Below, one piece after another: positions 27,262-35,799 of a DNA stretch of 64,000 nucleotides. Made by a program: the position numbers and the translations under genes. The stretch is from positions 16,672-80,671 of the forward strand of contig CAJCCO010000141.1 in assembly GCA_903960915.1 (NCBI GenBank), read 5' to 3'. Each line of letters begins with the position of its first letter. The stretch's first letter is position 1. A model generated the notes under the pieces. It made no database searches, was not told the origin of the DNA, and saw only the letters and a list, made by a program, of their open reading frames with translations. The stretch is from an uncultured beta proteobacterium (GTDB lineage Bacteria; Pseudomonadota; Gammaproteobacteria; Burkholderiales; Burkholderiaceae_C).

Positions 27262-27295
27262 AGGGGCAACTCCAGATGAGTTTGCCCCTTTTTTT
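27262..27295 (+). terminator. hairpin with T run between tauA2 and tauB (attenuator)
   Basis: AGGGGCAACTC (27262-27272) pairs with GAGTTTGCCCCT (27278-27289) with one bulged base, followed by seven Ts. Located between a binding-protein gene and its ATPase, it probably gives partial termination and an excess of binding protein over membrane subunits. Confidence 0.8.
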
Positions 27296-27317
27296 CACCT
27301 TGAAGATTTGATTCATC

Positions 27318-28106
27318 ATGCCAACCCTTGAAGTAAAAGACCTGACCGTCAACTACGCCGTCAAAGGCGGGACGCTGCAAGCGCTAGCCCCCGTCAACAT
27401 GACGATGCATGACGGCGACTTTGTCGTCGCGCTAGGCGCATCAGGCTGTGGCAAGACCACGCTGCTCAATTGCATTGCCGGCTTTCTGCCGCCCTCCACC
27501 GGCGAAATTTTGCTCGATGGCCAACCCGTGGTGGGCCCTGGTGCAGACCGCGGCGTTGTGTTTCAGAAACATGCGCTGATGCCCTGGCTCTCGGTGCGCG
27601 ACAACGTCGCCCTGGGCTTGCGCATGCGAGGCGTGGACCGTGCCACGCGCAACCGCGTGGCGGACGAAAAACTCGCCCAGGTGGGCTTGGAAAAATACGC
27701 CGAGCGTGGCGTGTATGAACTGTCGGGTGGTATGCAGCAGCGCGTCGGCATTGCCCGCGCACTGGCCAGCGACCCCTCCGTACTACTGATGGATGAACCG
27801 ATGGGCGCACTCGATGCGTTCACCCGCGAAACCGTGCAAGAAATTTTGCTGCGCGCCTGGTCCCAGTCGAACAAGATGGTGTTCTTTATCACCCACTCGG
27901 TGGAAGAAGCCCTGTTTCTGGCCACGCGCCTGATTGTGATGAGCCCCAGCCCCGGGCGCATCACGCACACCTACGACAACGTGCCGTTCTCGCGTGAATT
28001 TTTGTCGCACGGCGATGCCCGCAAGGTCAAGTCCGAGCCCGAGTTCATCCGTATGCGCGAAGAAGTGCTGTCCATCATTCACAACCGGGAGGAGGCACAT
28101 GTCTAA
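27318..28106 (+). CDS. tauB: taurine-type ABC transporter ATP-binding protein
   Basis: 262 aa ABC ATPase of the nitrate/sulfonate/taurine group. Walker [10 protein letters not shown] is near residue 40, Q-loop FQKHALMPW, signature [15 protein letters not shown], Walker [12 protein letters not shown], and the H-loop histidine in [12 protein letters not shown]. It overlaps tauC by 8 bases and lies between tauA2 and tauC. It powers uptake of the sulfonate bound by the TauA copies. Confidence 0.92.
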   Translation: MPTLEVKDLTVNYAVKGGTLQALAPVNMTMHDGDFVVALGASGCGKTTLLNCIAGFLPPSTGEILLDGQPVVGPGADRGVVFQKHALMPWLSVRDNVALGLRMRGVDRATRNRVADEKLAQVGLEKYAERGVYELSGGMQQRVGIARALASDPSVLLMDEPMGALDAFTRETVQEILLRAWSQSNKMVFFITHSVEEALFLATRLIVMSPSPGRITHTYDNVPFSREFLSHGDARKVKSEPEFIRMREEVLSIIHNREEAHV

Positions 28107-28917
28107 TCCAGCCAACACCAAACTCAAAACCAGCGCCTTCAAGGTGCCCGGCGAAGGCCCCAGCGCGCTCATCAGCGTGACCACGGTCAGCCTTATTTTG
28201 TTGCTGTGGTTTGTGTCCACCAACATGGGCTGGATCAAACCTATTTTCTTACCTTCACCGCAAGCCACCTTCCAGCAGTTTTACGAGTACCTCACCGGTA
28301 CCGCCAACGACAAACCGCTGTGGGAGCACTTCGCCGCCAGCATGTTCCGCGTCTTTGCAGCCTTCTTCCTGGCCTGCATTTTTGCCATACCGATTGGCAT
28401 TGCCATGGGCATGTCGCGCATCTGGAAAGGTATTTTTGATCCGCCGATCGAACTCTACCGCCCGCTGCCCCCGCTGGCTTATCTGCCGCTGATCATCATC
28501 TGGTTCGGCATTGATGAATTGCCCAAGGTACTGCTGATTTTTCTGAGTTGTTTTGCACCGCTGGCCATGGCGGCACGCTCCGGCATGCGCAGCGCCTCGC
28601 AAGAGCAGATGAACGCGGCCTACTCCATGGGCGCGAGTTACCCCCAGGTGATCTGGCACGTGGTGCTGCCAGCGGCCATGCCAGAGATCTTGGTGGGCAT
28701 GCGCGTGGCCATTGGTTTTGGCTGGAGCACCCTGGTGGCCGCTGAGATGGTGGCCGCCAATGTGGGCCTGGGACAAATGGTGTTGAACGCCTCCAACTTC
28801 TTGCGTACCGACATTGTGGTGATGGGCATCATCGTCATTGGTGTGGTGGCCTATATGTTTGACCTGCTGATGCGCTGGGCCGAGCGCAAGCTGGTGCCGT
28901 GGAAAGGCAAAGCCTGA
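28099..28917 (+). CDS. tauC: taurine-type ABC transporter permease
   Basis: 272 aa inner-membrane permease with about six helices and the EAA loop [25 protein letters not shown] (visible as [12 protein letters not shown] then LPAAMPEI). The ATG at 28099 has GGGAGGAGG upstream and overlaps tauB by 8 bases. Its TGA overlaps the ureohydrolase ATG in TGATG, so the enzyme is translationally coupled to the transporter. Confidence 0.92.
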   Translation: MSNPANTKLKTSAFKVPGEGPSALISVTTVSLILLLWFVSTNMGWIKPIFLPSPQATFQQFYEYLTGTANDKPLWEHFAASMFRVFAAFFLACIFAIPIGIAMGMSRIWKGIFDPPIELYRPLPPLAYLPLIIIWFGIDELPKVLLIFLSCFAPLAMAARSGMRSASQEQMNAAYSMGASYPQVIWHVVLPAAMPEILVGMRVAIGFGWSTLVAAEMVAANVGLGQMVLNASNFLRTDIVVMGIIVIGVVAYMFDLLMRWAERKLVPWKGKA

Positions 28918-29888
28918 TGAGCGACCCCTTCTTCACCCCCATTACCGGCTCGGTCATGCCGCGCGTTGCCGGCTTGGCTACGCTCATGCGCTTGCCCTAC
29001 GTGGGGTTTGAAGATGCGCAGTTTGCCAACGTCGACATTGGCTTGATTGGTGTGCCCTGGGACGGCGGCACCACCAACCGCCCGGGTGCCCGCCACGGCC
29101 CGCGCCAGGTGCGCGACATCTCCACCATGGTGCGCAACGTCAACCGTGCCAGCGGCCTCAAGCCGTTCTCGATCTGCAACTGCGCCGACCTGGGCGACAC
29201 CCCGGTCAACCCGGTGGACCTGATGGATTCTCTGGACCGCATTCACGCCTTTTACGACAAGGTCTGCGGCGCCGGCATTGCCCCCTTGTCTGTGGGGGGC
29301 GACCACCTGGTGAGCCTGCCCATCCTGCGGGCGCTGGCCAAGAACGGCCCCGTCGGCATGGTGCACTTTGACGCCCACACCGACACCTGGGACGGCTACT
29401 TTGGCGGCTTCAAGTACACCCACGGCACACCATTTCGGCGCGCCATTGAAGAAGGTTTACTCGACCCCAAACGCACCATTCAAATTGGCATTCGCGGTGC
29501 GCTCTACAACGATGCCGAAGACACCTGGGGCCAGGAGCAAGGCATTCGCGTGATCGACATTGACGAGTTTCACGCCATGGGCCTCGAAGCAGTGATGGCC
29601 GAGGCGCGCCGCGTGGTGGGCGACGGGCAAACTTACGTCAGCTTTGATGTGGACGCGCTCGACCCGGTTTATGCGCCCGGCACCGGCACGCCAGAAATTG
29701 GCGGCCTGACCACGCTCGAAGCGCAGCGCATGGTGCGCATGCTCCAGGGCCTGAACCTGGTGGGTGGCGATGTGGTGGAAGTGTCCCCCCCGTTTGACCC
29801 CAGCGGCAACACCGCCCTGGTAGGCGCCACCATGATGTTCGAGATTCTGTGCGTGCTGGCCGACAGCATCAAACAGCGCAAGGGCTGA
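28917..29888 (+). CDS. ureohydrolase, guanidinobutyrase/guanidinopropionase-like
   Basis: 323 aa arginase/agmatinase-superfamily enzyme that hydrolyses a guanidino group to urea and an amine. All six binuclear-manganese ligands are visible: His130 (GGDH), Asp152/His154/Asp156 (HFDAHTD) and Asp244/Asp246 (SFDVD). It resembles Pseudomonas GpuA/GbuA (GVPWDGGTTNRPGARHGPR; YTHGTPFRRAIEEGL) more than arginase. The ATG overlaps the tauC stop (TGATG). With a taurine-type importer, guanidinoethanesulfonate (taurocyamine) giving taurine plus urea is an attractive substrate. Guanidinopropionate, guanidinobutyrate or free guanidine are alternatives. Confidence 0.88.
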   Translation: MSDPFFTPITGSVMPRVAGLATLMRLPYVGFEDAQFANVDIGLIGVPWDGGTTNRPGARHGPRQVRDISTMVRNVNRASGLKPFSICNCADLGDTPVNPVDLMDSLDRIHAFYDKVCGAGIAPLSVGGDHLVSLPILRALAKNGPVGMVHFDAHTDTWDGYFGGFKYTHGTPFRRAIEEGLLDPKRTIQIGIRGALYNDAEDTWGQEQGIRVIDIDEFHAMGLEAVMAEARRVVGDGQTYVSFDVDALDPVYAPGTGTPEIGGLTTLEAQRMVRMLQGLNLVGGDVVEVSPPFDPSGNTALVGATMMFEILCVLADSIKQRKG

Positions 29889-29910
29889 AGCCAAGCGGGC
29901 GCAGGCGCGC

Positions 29911-30348
29911 CTACTTCACCTGCGCAATCGCTTTCTTCAAGTCCCGGTATTCCTCGCACGACAAGGTGCAAATCTTGTCTAGGCTGGCGAGGTGTTCTTT
30001 GGCTTTGTCCAGTTGACCCATCTGGATGTAGGCCATGCCAATGTATTCATGGGCGCCCTTGTGTTTGGGGTCCAGGGTGAGGGCCTGCTTGTAGGCCACG
30101 AGTGATTCGTCGTATTTTTTCTGGTTGCGCAGGCTGTAGCCCAGCAGGTTAAAGCCGTCGGCGCTGCCCGGGTTGGCGGCGGTGTAGGGCTCCAGCACGG
30201 CTTGCGCGGCGGGCCAGTTTTTACGTGCAATGGCCGTTTTGGCTTTTTCAAGCTCGGTGTCGCGCGGGCTGGGCGGGGTGGTGTCGGCGGCAAAGGCCAA
30301 AGAGCTGACCATTAACGTGGCCAGGAGGAGGGGGCGAATGATGGGCAT
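29911..30348 (-). CDS. secreted tetratricopeptide repeat protein
   Basis: 145 aa small exported protein. The signal peptide (residues 1-19, ending LAFA) is followed by three TPR-like helical pairs (GFNLLGYSLRNQKKYDESLVAY; LDPKHKGAHEYIGMAYIQMG). A C-terminal region carries a cysteine pair (CTLSCEEYRDL). The start at 30348 is preceded by GGAAAGAA. It is convergent with the ureohydrolase. Function unknown; it resembles small periplasmic TPR proteins common in Comamonadaceae. Confidence 0.8.
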   Translation of the reverse strand: MPIIRPLLLATLMVSSLAFAADTTPPSPRDTELEKAKTAIARKNWPAAQAVLEPYTAANPGSADGFNLLGYSLRNQKKYDESLVAYKQALTLDPKHKGAHEYIGMAYIQMGQLDKAKEHLASLDKICTLSCEEYRDLKKAIAQVK

Positions 30349-30491
30349 GGAGTTCTTTCCTGTGGTGGTGGCGTTGGGGGGCAAAAGTCACAGCGGATAG
30401 CCTGTTCACTGTATCGGTTTCAATTACCCCTGGAATGATCTCCAGCAATTTCCCCAAGCAATTACCCCAAGGTTTCGCGCCGGGATTGGTC

Positions 30492-32078
30492 TTATGCCAC
30501 CCGCAAACCAACTCGGCGTGGCGCACCGCGGGCGCGCGCCAGTTCGTCGACTGCCAGGCTCAGGGCTTTGATGCCGGCGCCAATTTGCTCGGCGTTGATG
30601 GACGACAAGCGCAGCCTGAAGTAGGGGCAGGGGTAGGGCGGGCTCATGAAGAAGACCTCCCCGGCCTCAATCAGCACGCCATGCGAGCGCGCAATCAGGG
30701 CCAGCTCGCCCGAGTCAACCCAGGCCGGCGCCCGCACCCAAACCGAGGCGCCGCCCGAGGGCAGGGTGAATTCGAAGTCGGGCAGGCACGTGGTCAAGGC
30801 CTGGGCCACCAGCGCCATGCGCTCCTGCATGGCCTGGTTGACCCGCCGCGCATGGGCATCATGGTGGCCCAGCGATAAAAACAGGGCAAAAGCGTGCTGC
30901 AAGAAGGCGCTGGGGTGGCGCATCATGGCGTGGCGCAAACCGCGCAACTCGGCAATCAGCGCGCGCGGCGCCACGATGTAACCCAGGCGCAGCGACGGCG
31001 ACAAACTCTTGGAGACCGAGCCCACGTAAATCACGCGCCCCACCTTGTCCAGGCTTTTGAGCGCGGGCATGGGTTCGCCGGCGTACAGGTTCTCGGCCTC
31101 GTAGTCGTCCTCAATCACCACAAAATTTTGTTGTGCCGCCTGGCTCAGCAGCAGCTTGCGCCGCTCCAGGCTCAGGGTGCCGGTGGTGGGGCTTTGGTGC
31201 GAGGGCGTGACAAACACGTAGTCCAGCGCCGGCAGGCGCTCCACCACCAGGCCGTGCGCGTCTACCGCCACTGGCACGCACTGGGGCTGGCGCAGGGCAA
31301 AGCTGTTGCGCGCATGCGGGTGGCCAGGCTCTTCCAGCCCAACGCGCTGGGTCTCGTCAAACAGGGCCTCTGCCAGCAGGTAGTAGGCGTGCTGGGCGCC
31401 CACGGTGATGATGATTTCTTCTGGCAAGGCAAACACGCCCCGCTTGGGCAGCAGGCGCAGGCGAATTTGCTCAATCAGCTCGGGCACGTCGCTGAGTTCA
31501 AAGTCCGGCGTCCAGTGCGGCAAATGGGCGCGCGCCAGGCTGTGCACGCAGCACTCGCGAAACGCCTCCGACGGAAACAACAGCGGATCGAAGGTACCGT
31601 AAACAAAAGGGTAGGCGTAGTTGCGCCATTGGTCAGGTTTGGCCAGGGTGCGCTGGTCGGCCAAAGAGCGCAGCACGCGCCCGGTCCAGTCGGGCGGCTG
31701 GCTGACGGCGGCGCTGCCCGCCGTGCCGGCAAGCCCAATCAGGGCGGGCGCCTGCGCCTGAAACGGGTCTTGCGGCTTGTCCTGGGCCACGGCGGCGTGC
31801 TGCTTGTTGGTGACAAACACGCCACTGCGGGGGCGCGATTCGATGAAGCCGTCGTCTATCAGGTGCATATACGCGGCCGTCACCGTATTGCGGCTCAGGC
31901 CCAGCACGTTGGCCAGCTCGCGCGACGAGGGCAGCAGGGCGCCCACCGGCAAGCGACCGTCCAGAATGGCTTGCACCACGGACAGGCGCAAGCGCTGCTG
32001 CAGGGGTAAAGCGGGCTTGTCGGGCAGGGCAAACAGGCTTTCCCACTGGGCGTCTTTGGTTCGGTGAAATTTGGTCAT
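30492..32078 (-). CDS. tauR: MocR family PLP-dependent regulator, probable TauR
   Basis: 528 aa. The N-terminal GntR-type winged helix is at about residues 23-90 (PLQQRLRLSVVQAILDG; LGLSRNTVTAAYMHL). It is fused to an aminotransferase-like fold that binds pyridoxal phosphate; the Schiff-base lysine is Lys357 in GSVSKSLSP, with EDDY at 323-326. The ATG at 32078 starts the conserved part. It is divergent from the TauX/TauY-like pair, and the same sequence element stands here and before both tauA genes. TauR of Rhodobacter capsulatus is the model for this arrangement. Confidence 0.8.
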   Translation of the reverse strand: MTKFHRTKDAQWESLFALPDKPALPLQQRLRLSVVQAILDGRLPVGALLPSSRELANVLGLSRNTVTAAYMHLIDDGFIESRPRSGVFVTNKQHAAVAQDKPQDPFQAQAPALIGLAGTAGSAAVSQPPDWTGRVLRSLADQRTLAKPDQWRNYAYPFVYGTFDPLLFPSEAFRECCVHSLARAHLPHWTPDFELSDVPELIEQIRLRLLPKRGVFALPEEIIITVGAQHAYYLLAEALFDETQRVGLEEPGHPHARNSFALRQPQCVPVAVDAHGLVVERLPALDYVFVTPSHQSPTTGTLSLERRKLLLSQAAQQNFVVIEDDYEAENLYAGEPMPALKSLDKVGRVIYVGSVSKSLSPSLRLGYIVAPRALIAELRGLRHAMMRHPSAFLQHAFALFLSLGHHDAHARRVNQAMQERMALVAQALTTCLPDFEFTLPSGGASVWVRAPAWVDSGELALIARSHGVLIEAGEVFFMSPPYPCPYFRLRLSSINAEQIGAGIKALSLAVDELARARGAPRRVGLRVA

Positions 32079-32147
32079 GGTCCAGTTCCAGGGTGACAGA
32101 TCCAGTTGGGGTGCGCCATTGTGCCCAATTCGCCCCATCTACGGGGT

Positions 32148-32195
32148 GCTGGCTTGTGCGAATGACCGCATCTGGCTCTATCAAACTGGCCCCAA
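32148..32195. promoter_or_regulatory. TauR/MocR-type site in mocR-tauX divergent region
   Basis: GCATCTGGCTCTAT (32168-32181) repeats the tauA2 element almost exactly. Half-sites GCTGGCTTGTG (32148) and ACTGGCCCCAA (32185) flank it at 23 and 14 bases. The position between the divergent regulator (start 32078) and the oxidoreductase pair (start 32240) suits autoregulation and activation. Confidence 0.6.
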
Positions 32196-32239
32196 CTTCT
32201 CTATTCTCGTGCACCAACACATCCTTACTGGAGATCGAA

Positions 32240-32635
32240 TTGAGCCACGCCCCCATCACCACCGCCACCCTGGAAGCCTTCAGCGCGGCCTGGAACCGCC
32301 ACGACATTGACGCCCTGATGAGCTTCATGACCGATGACTGCGTCTTCATGACCGCTGCCGGCCCCGATGTCTGCGGCACCCGCCATGCAGGCACCGAAGC
32401 CGTGCGCAAAGCCTTTGCTGGCGCCTGGGGCGGTGTGCCCGATGTGCAGTGGCTCAATGGCAAACACTTTGTACAGGGCGACTTTGGCGTGTCGGAGTGG
32501 ACCTTTGTCGGCACCGCCGCCGACGGCAGCCGCATTGAGACCGATGGCGTTGACCTTTTCACGTTCCGCGACGGAAAAATTGCCGTGAAAAACGCCTTCC
32601 GCAAAGCCCGCCCCAACCTGCCCGCTTCCAAATAA
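32240..32635 (+). CDS. SnoaL/NTF2-like protein, probable taurine dehydrogenase small subunit (TauX-like)
   Basis: 131 aa single NTF2-like domain. Landmarks are AFSAAWNRHDIDALMSFMTDD, VSEWTFVGTAADGSR and VDLFTFRDGKIAVKNAFRK. The start is a TTG at 32240 with GGAG 6 bases upstream; no ATG exists in the conserved region. It lies 30 bases before an FAD oxidoreductase. In taurine clusters TauX is a small partner of the flavoprotein TauY, and this pair sits in a TauR-type context. The assignment of the NTF2 fold to TauX is from memory and should be confirmed by comparison. Confidence 0.65.
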   Translation: MSHAPITTATLEAFSAAWNRHDIDALMSFMTDDCVFMTAAGPDVCGTRHAGTEAVRKAFAGAWGGVPDVQWLNGKHFVQGDFGVSEWTFVGTAADGSRIETDGVDLFTFRDGKIAVKNAFRKARPNLPASK

Positions 32636-32665
32636 ATACCGAACAAAATACAAAGGCATCAGGCC

Positions 32666-34072
32666 ATGAGCACCGCAAGTGATACCCGCTACGACCCGCA
32701 GTACGACCCCCTGGTAGCCGCCAACCCCGGCGCCGGGCGCGGCTACGCACCGACCTACTGGGTCGCCAGCGCCGGTACGCCCCCCGCAGACGACGGCCCC
32801 ATCCAGGGCGATGTCGACGTGGACGTGGTGGTCATCGGTTCGGGCTCTACCGGCATGTCCACGGCGCTCTACCTGGCACAAGAGCATGGCATTCAGGCCG
32901 TGGTGCTGGAGGCCAACCAGACCGCCTGGGGCTGCTCCAGCCGCAGCGGTGGCCAGGGCCAAAATGCCAGCGGCCGCCTGACCCGTTCGCAGTGGATTGA
33001 ACGCTGGGGCCTGGACACCGCCAAGGCGCTCGACACCGAGATTCGCACCGGCTTTGATAACTTCAAGGCGCTCACCCGCGAGATCGATTGCGACGCCTTT
33101 GACGGCGGCCACCTGTACATAGCGCACCGCAAAGAAAAAGTGGCTTACCTGCAAGAGCAAACCCGGGTGCGGCGCGACATTTTTGGCTACAAAGCCAAGA
33201 TGCTGACGACCGAAGAATTGCGCGAGCAATATTGCGACGAACGCGACGCCCACGCCGCCATGTGGGAGCCCGAAGGGGTCGGCATTCACCCGCTCAAGTT
33301 CACCTTTGGTTTGATGCGCAAAGCGCGCGCGCTGGGTGTGAAAGTGCATACCGCCAGCCCGGTGCAGGGCTGGCAAACCATCAATGGCGTGCACCACCTG
33401 CAAACCCCTGGCGGCGTGGTACGCGCCCGGCGGGTGGCGGTGTGCACCGGCGGCTACACCGGGCAGGGACTCAGCCCGCTGCTCAAGAACAAGATACTGC
33501 CTATCTTGTCGAACTCGGTCACCACGCGCCCGCTGACCGCCGCCGAACTGGCCGCCACCAACTTCCGCTCGCAAACCTTCTTGACCGACACGCGCACACT
33601 GCGTTTTTACTACCGCCTGCTGCCCGACAACCGGCTGCAACTCGGCAGCCGCAGCGCCATCACCGGGGCCGAGTCCGAAGACCCCGGCCACCTCAAGCTG
33701 CTCACCGACGCCATTGCGCGCAAATTCCCGCCTTTGGCCGGCATTGAGATTGAGCACTCGTGGTGGGGCTGGGTCGATGTCAGCCACGACATGATGCCGC
33801 GCATTGCCCGCCCCGACCCCGCACAAACGGTGTGGCACGCGGTGGGCTACGGCGGCAACGGCGTTTCGTTCTCCACCTGGGCCGGCAAGCGCCTGGCCGA
33901 GCGGGTGGCGGGCAAAGACGCAGGGCAAGCGGTGTTCAATCTGCCCATCTACAACTCGCCACTGGAATACCCCAACCTCTTTAACGTGGTGCGCTCGCAA
34001 GCCTTTGCCCCCTTCAGGCGCTTTGGCCAGTACTTTTTGTACAAGTGGTACTGGATGCAAGATGAGCTGTAA
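32666..34072 (+). CDS. FAD-dependent oxidoreductase, probable taurine dehydrogenase large subunit (TauY-like)
   Basis: 468 aa DAO-type flavoprotein. The dinucleotide-binding motif GSGSTG is at residues 58-63 after an N-terminal extension. Downstream are the ADP-binding glutamate segment VVLEANQTAWGCSSRSGGQ and the C-terminal FAD contact GYGGNGVSFSTWAGKRLAE. TauY with TauX oxidatively deaminates taurine to sulfoacetaldehyde using a cytochrome acceptor. Gamma-glutamylputrescine oxidase (PuuB-like) is the closest alternative reading, but the NTF2 partner and regulator site favour taurine. Confidence 0.68.
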   Translation: MSTASDTRYDPQYDPLVAANPGAGRGYAPTYWVASAGTPPADDGPIQGDVDVDVVVIGSGSTGMSTALYLAQEHGIQAVVLEANQTAWGCSSRSGGQGQNASGRLTRSQWIERWGLDTAKALDTEIRTGFDNFKALTREIDCDAFDGGHLYIAHRKEKVAYLQEQTRVRRDIFGYKAKMLTTEELREQYCDERDAHAAMWEPEGVGIHPLKFTFGLMRKARALGVKVHTASPVQGWQTINGVHHLQTPGGVVRARRVAVCTGGYTGQGLSPLLKNKILPILSNSVTTRPLTAAELAATNFRSQTFLTDTRTLRFYYRLLPDNRLQLGSRSAITGAESEDPGHLKLLTDAIARKFPPLAGIEIEHSWWGWVDVSHDMMPRIARPDPAQTVWHAVGYGGNGVSFSTWAGKRLAERVAGKDAGQAVFNLPIYNSPLEYPNLFNVVRSQAFAPFRRFGQYFLYKWYWMQDEL

Positions 34073-34185
34073 ACACTTGTAAACCCTGAAACCACCTGTG
34101 ACCGCGGAATAACTTAATTGCTTTTGTATAGTTAGTCTGGCTTTTCTTTGGTTAGTATTCACCTTCTTCTTTACTAGGCAACCCC

Positions 34186-35778
34186 ATGAACCACCTGACC
34201 CTCTCCCGTCGCAAGTCTCTGGCCCTGGCCCTGTTGGCCGCGCTGCCGCACATGAGTTCTCTCGCTGCCCCTGAGGCGCCCAAGCGCGGCGGCACGCTGG
34301 TGGTGGGTTCCACGCAGGTCATGCGCCACGTCAACGGCGCGGTGCAGTCCGGTATTGCCACGGCGATGCCCAGCACACAAATTTTTGCCAGCCCGCTGCG
34401 CTTTGACGACAAGTGGAATGCCCAGCCCTACCTGGCTGAAAAATGGTCGCTCGCGGCCGACGGCAAGTCTTTGACGCTGAACCTGCGCAAGGGCGCGGTG
34501 TTCCATGACGGCAAGCCCATCACCTCGGAAGACGTGGCGTTCTCCATCATGTCCATCAAGGCCAACCACCCCTTCACCACCATGTTTGGTCCGGTGGAAA
34601 AAGTGGAAACCCCAGATGCGCACACCGCCATCATCCGCATGAGCACGCCGCACCCCGCCATCATTCTGGCCATGGCGCCAGCGCTGTGCCCCATCATTCC
34701 GAAGCACATTTACGGTGACGGCACCGACCTCAAAGTACACCCCCGCAACAGCACCGATGTGGTGGGCTCCGGGCCGTTTCGCATGACCGAGTTCAAGGCC
34801 GGCCAGCGCGTGGTGCTGGAACGCTTTGACAAATTCTTCCTGGCGGGCAAGCCCTACCTGGACAAGATCATCATCAACGTCAACCCCGACTCCAACAACC
34901 TGCTGCTGGGTCTGGAGCGCGGTGAATACCAAATGCTGCCGTACGGCACCAACTCTACCGAACTCAAGCGAGTGGCATCCAATCCAAAGCTGAACCTCAC
35001 CAACAAGGGCTTTGAAGGCATTGGCTCCTTGAACTGGCTGGCCTTCAACACCGCCAAAAAACCACTCAACGATGTGAACGTGCGCAAAGCCATCGCCATG
35101 ACCATCGACAAGAAATTCATCAGCAAAGCCCTGCACGGCGGCTTCTCGCAACCCGCTGACGGCCCCATTGTGGCCAGCAGCCCGTTTGCTATTCCTGACG
35201 TGATCACCTACCCGCTGGACCTGAAAAAAGCCGGCGAGCTGCTGGATGCCGCAGGCTACAAAGTGGGTGCCAATGGTGAGCGCATGAAGCTCACCATTGA
35301 TTACATTCCCGGTGGCGACGAGCAGCACAAAAGCGTAGCCGAGTACCTGCGCGCCCAGCTCAAGAAAATTGGTGTGACATTGGAGGTGCGCGCCTCGGCA
35401 GACTTCCCCGCCTGGGCCAAACGTATCGCCACGCGTGACTTTGACATGACCATGGACACCGTCTTCAACTGGGGCGACCCCGTCATTGGCGTGCACCGCA
35501 CCTACCTGTCCACCAACATTCGCCCGATCATCTGGACCAACACCCAGTCCTACAACAACCCCAAGGTGGATGAGTTGCTCAACACCGCCGGCGGCCTGCT
35601 CGACCCCACCAAGCGCAAGGCCTACTACGCCACGTTCCAGAAAATCGTGACCGACGAGTTGCCCATCCACTTCATCAACAACACGCCGTACCACACCGCC
35701 ACCACAAAAAATGTCATGAACGTGCCCACCACCATCTGGGGCCCCGCATCGCCGTATGACGAGGTGTACTTTAAGTAA
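34186..35778 (+). CDS. ABC transporter substrate-binding protein, family 5
   Basis: 530 aa exported binding protein. The N-terminus carries a twin-arginine-like SRRKSLALALLAAL leader (cleavage near SLAAP). The family-5 domain follows (KRGGTLVVGSTQV; LRKGAVFHDGKPITSEDVAFS; VGSGPFRMTEFKAG). It heads the operon 34186-39756 of binding protein, two permeases and two ATPases, and probably extends to 43393. The leader carries two GTTAGT copies 20 bases apart (34131, 34151). Ligand unknown. Confidence 0.9.
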   Translation: MNHLTLSRRKSLALALLAALPHMSSLAAPEAPKRGGTLVVGSTQVMRHVNGAVQSGIATAMPSTQIFASPLRFDDKWNAQPYLAEKWSLAADGKSLTLNLRKGAVFHDGKPITSEDVAFSIMSIKANHPFTTMFGPVEKVETPDAHTAIIRMSTPHPAIILAMAPALCPIIPKHIYGDGTDLKVHPRNSTDVVGSGPFRMTEFKAGQRVVLERFDKFFLAGKPYLDKIIINVNPDSNNLLLGLERGEYQMLPYGTNSTELKRVASNPKLNLTNKGFEGIGSLNWLAFNTAKKPLNDVNVRKAIAMTIDKKFISKALHGGFSQPADGPIVASSPFAIPDVITYPLDLKKAGELLDAAGYKVGANGERMKLTIDYIPGGDEQHKSVAEYLRAQLKKIGVTLEVRASADFPAWAKRIATRDFDMTMDTVFNWGDPVIGVHRTYLSTNIRPIIWTNTQSYNNPKVDELLNTAGGLLDPTKRKAYYATFQKIVTDELPIHFINNTPYHTATTKNVMNVPTTIWGPASPYDEVYFK

Positions 35779-35799
35779 GTTGTCTACCGCCTGGCACGG

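Noticed and set aside
34131..34156. GTTAGT direct repeat with TCTGGC in the leader of the second Dpp-type operon
   Set aside because: Only six bases repeat and the TCTGGC half-site is single; too weak to call a regulator site.
32225..34162. 645-codon minus-strand open frame opposite the TauX/TauY-like genes
   Set aside because: It is a shadow of the real plus-strand genes in high-GC DNA; no domain recognised.
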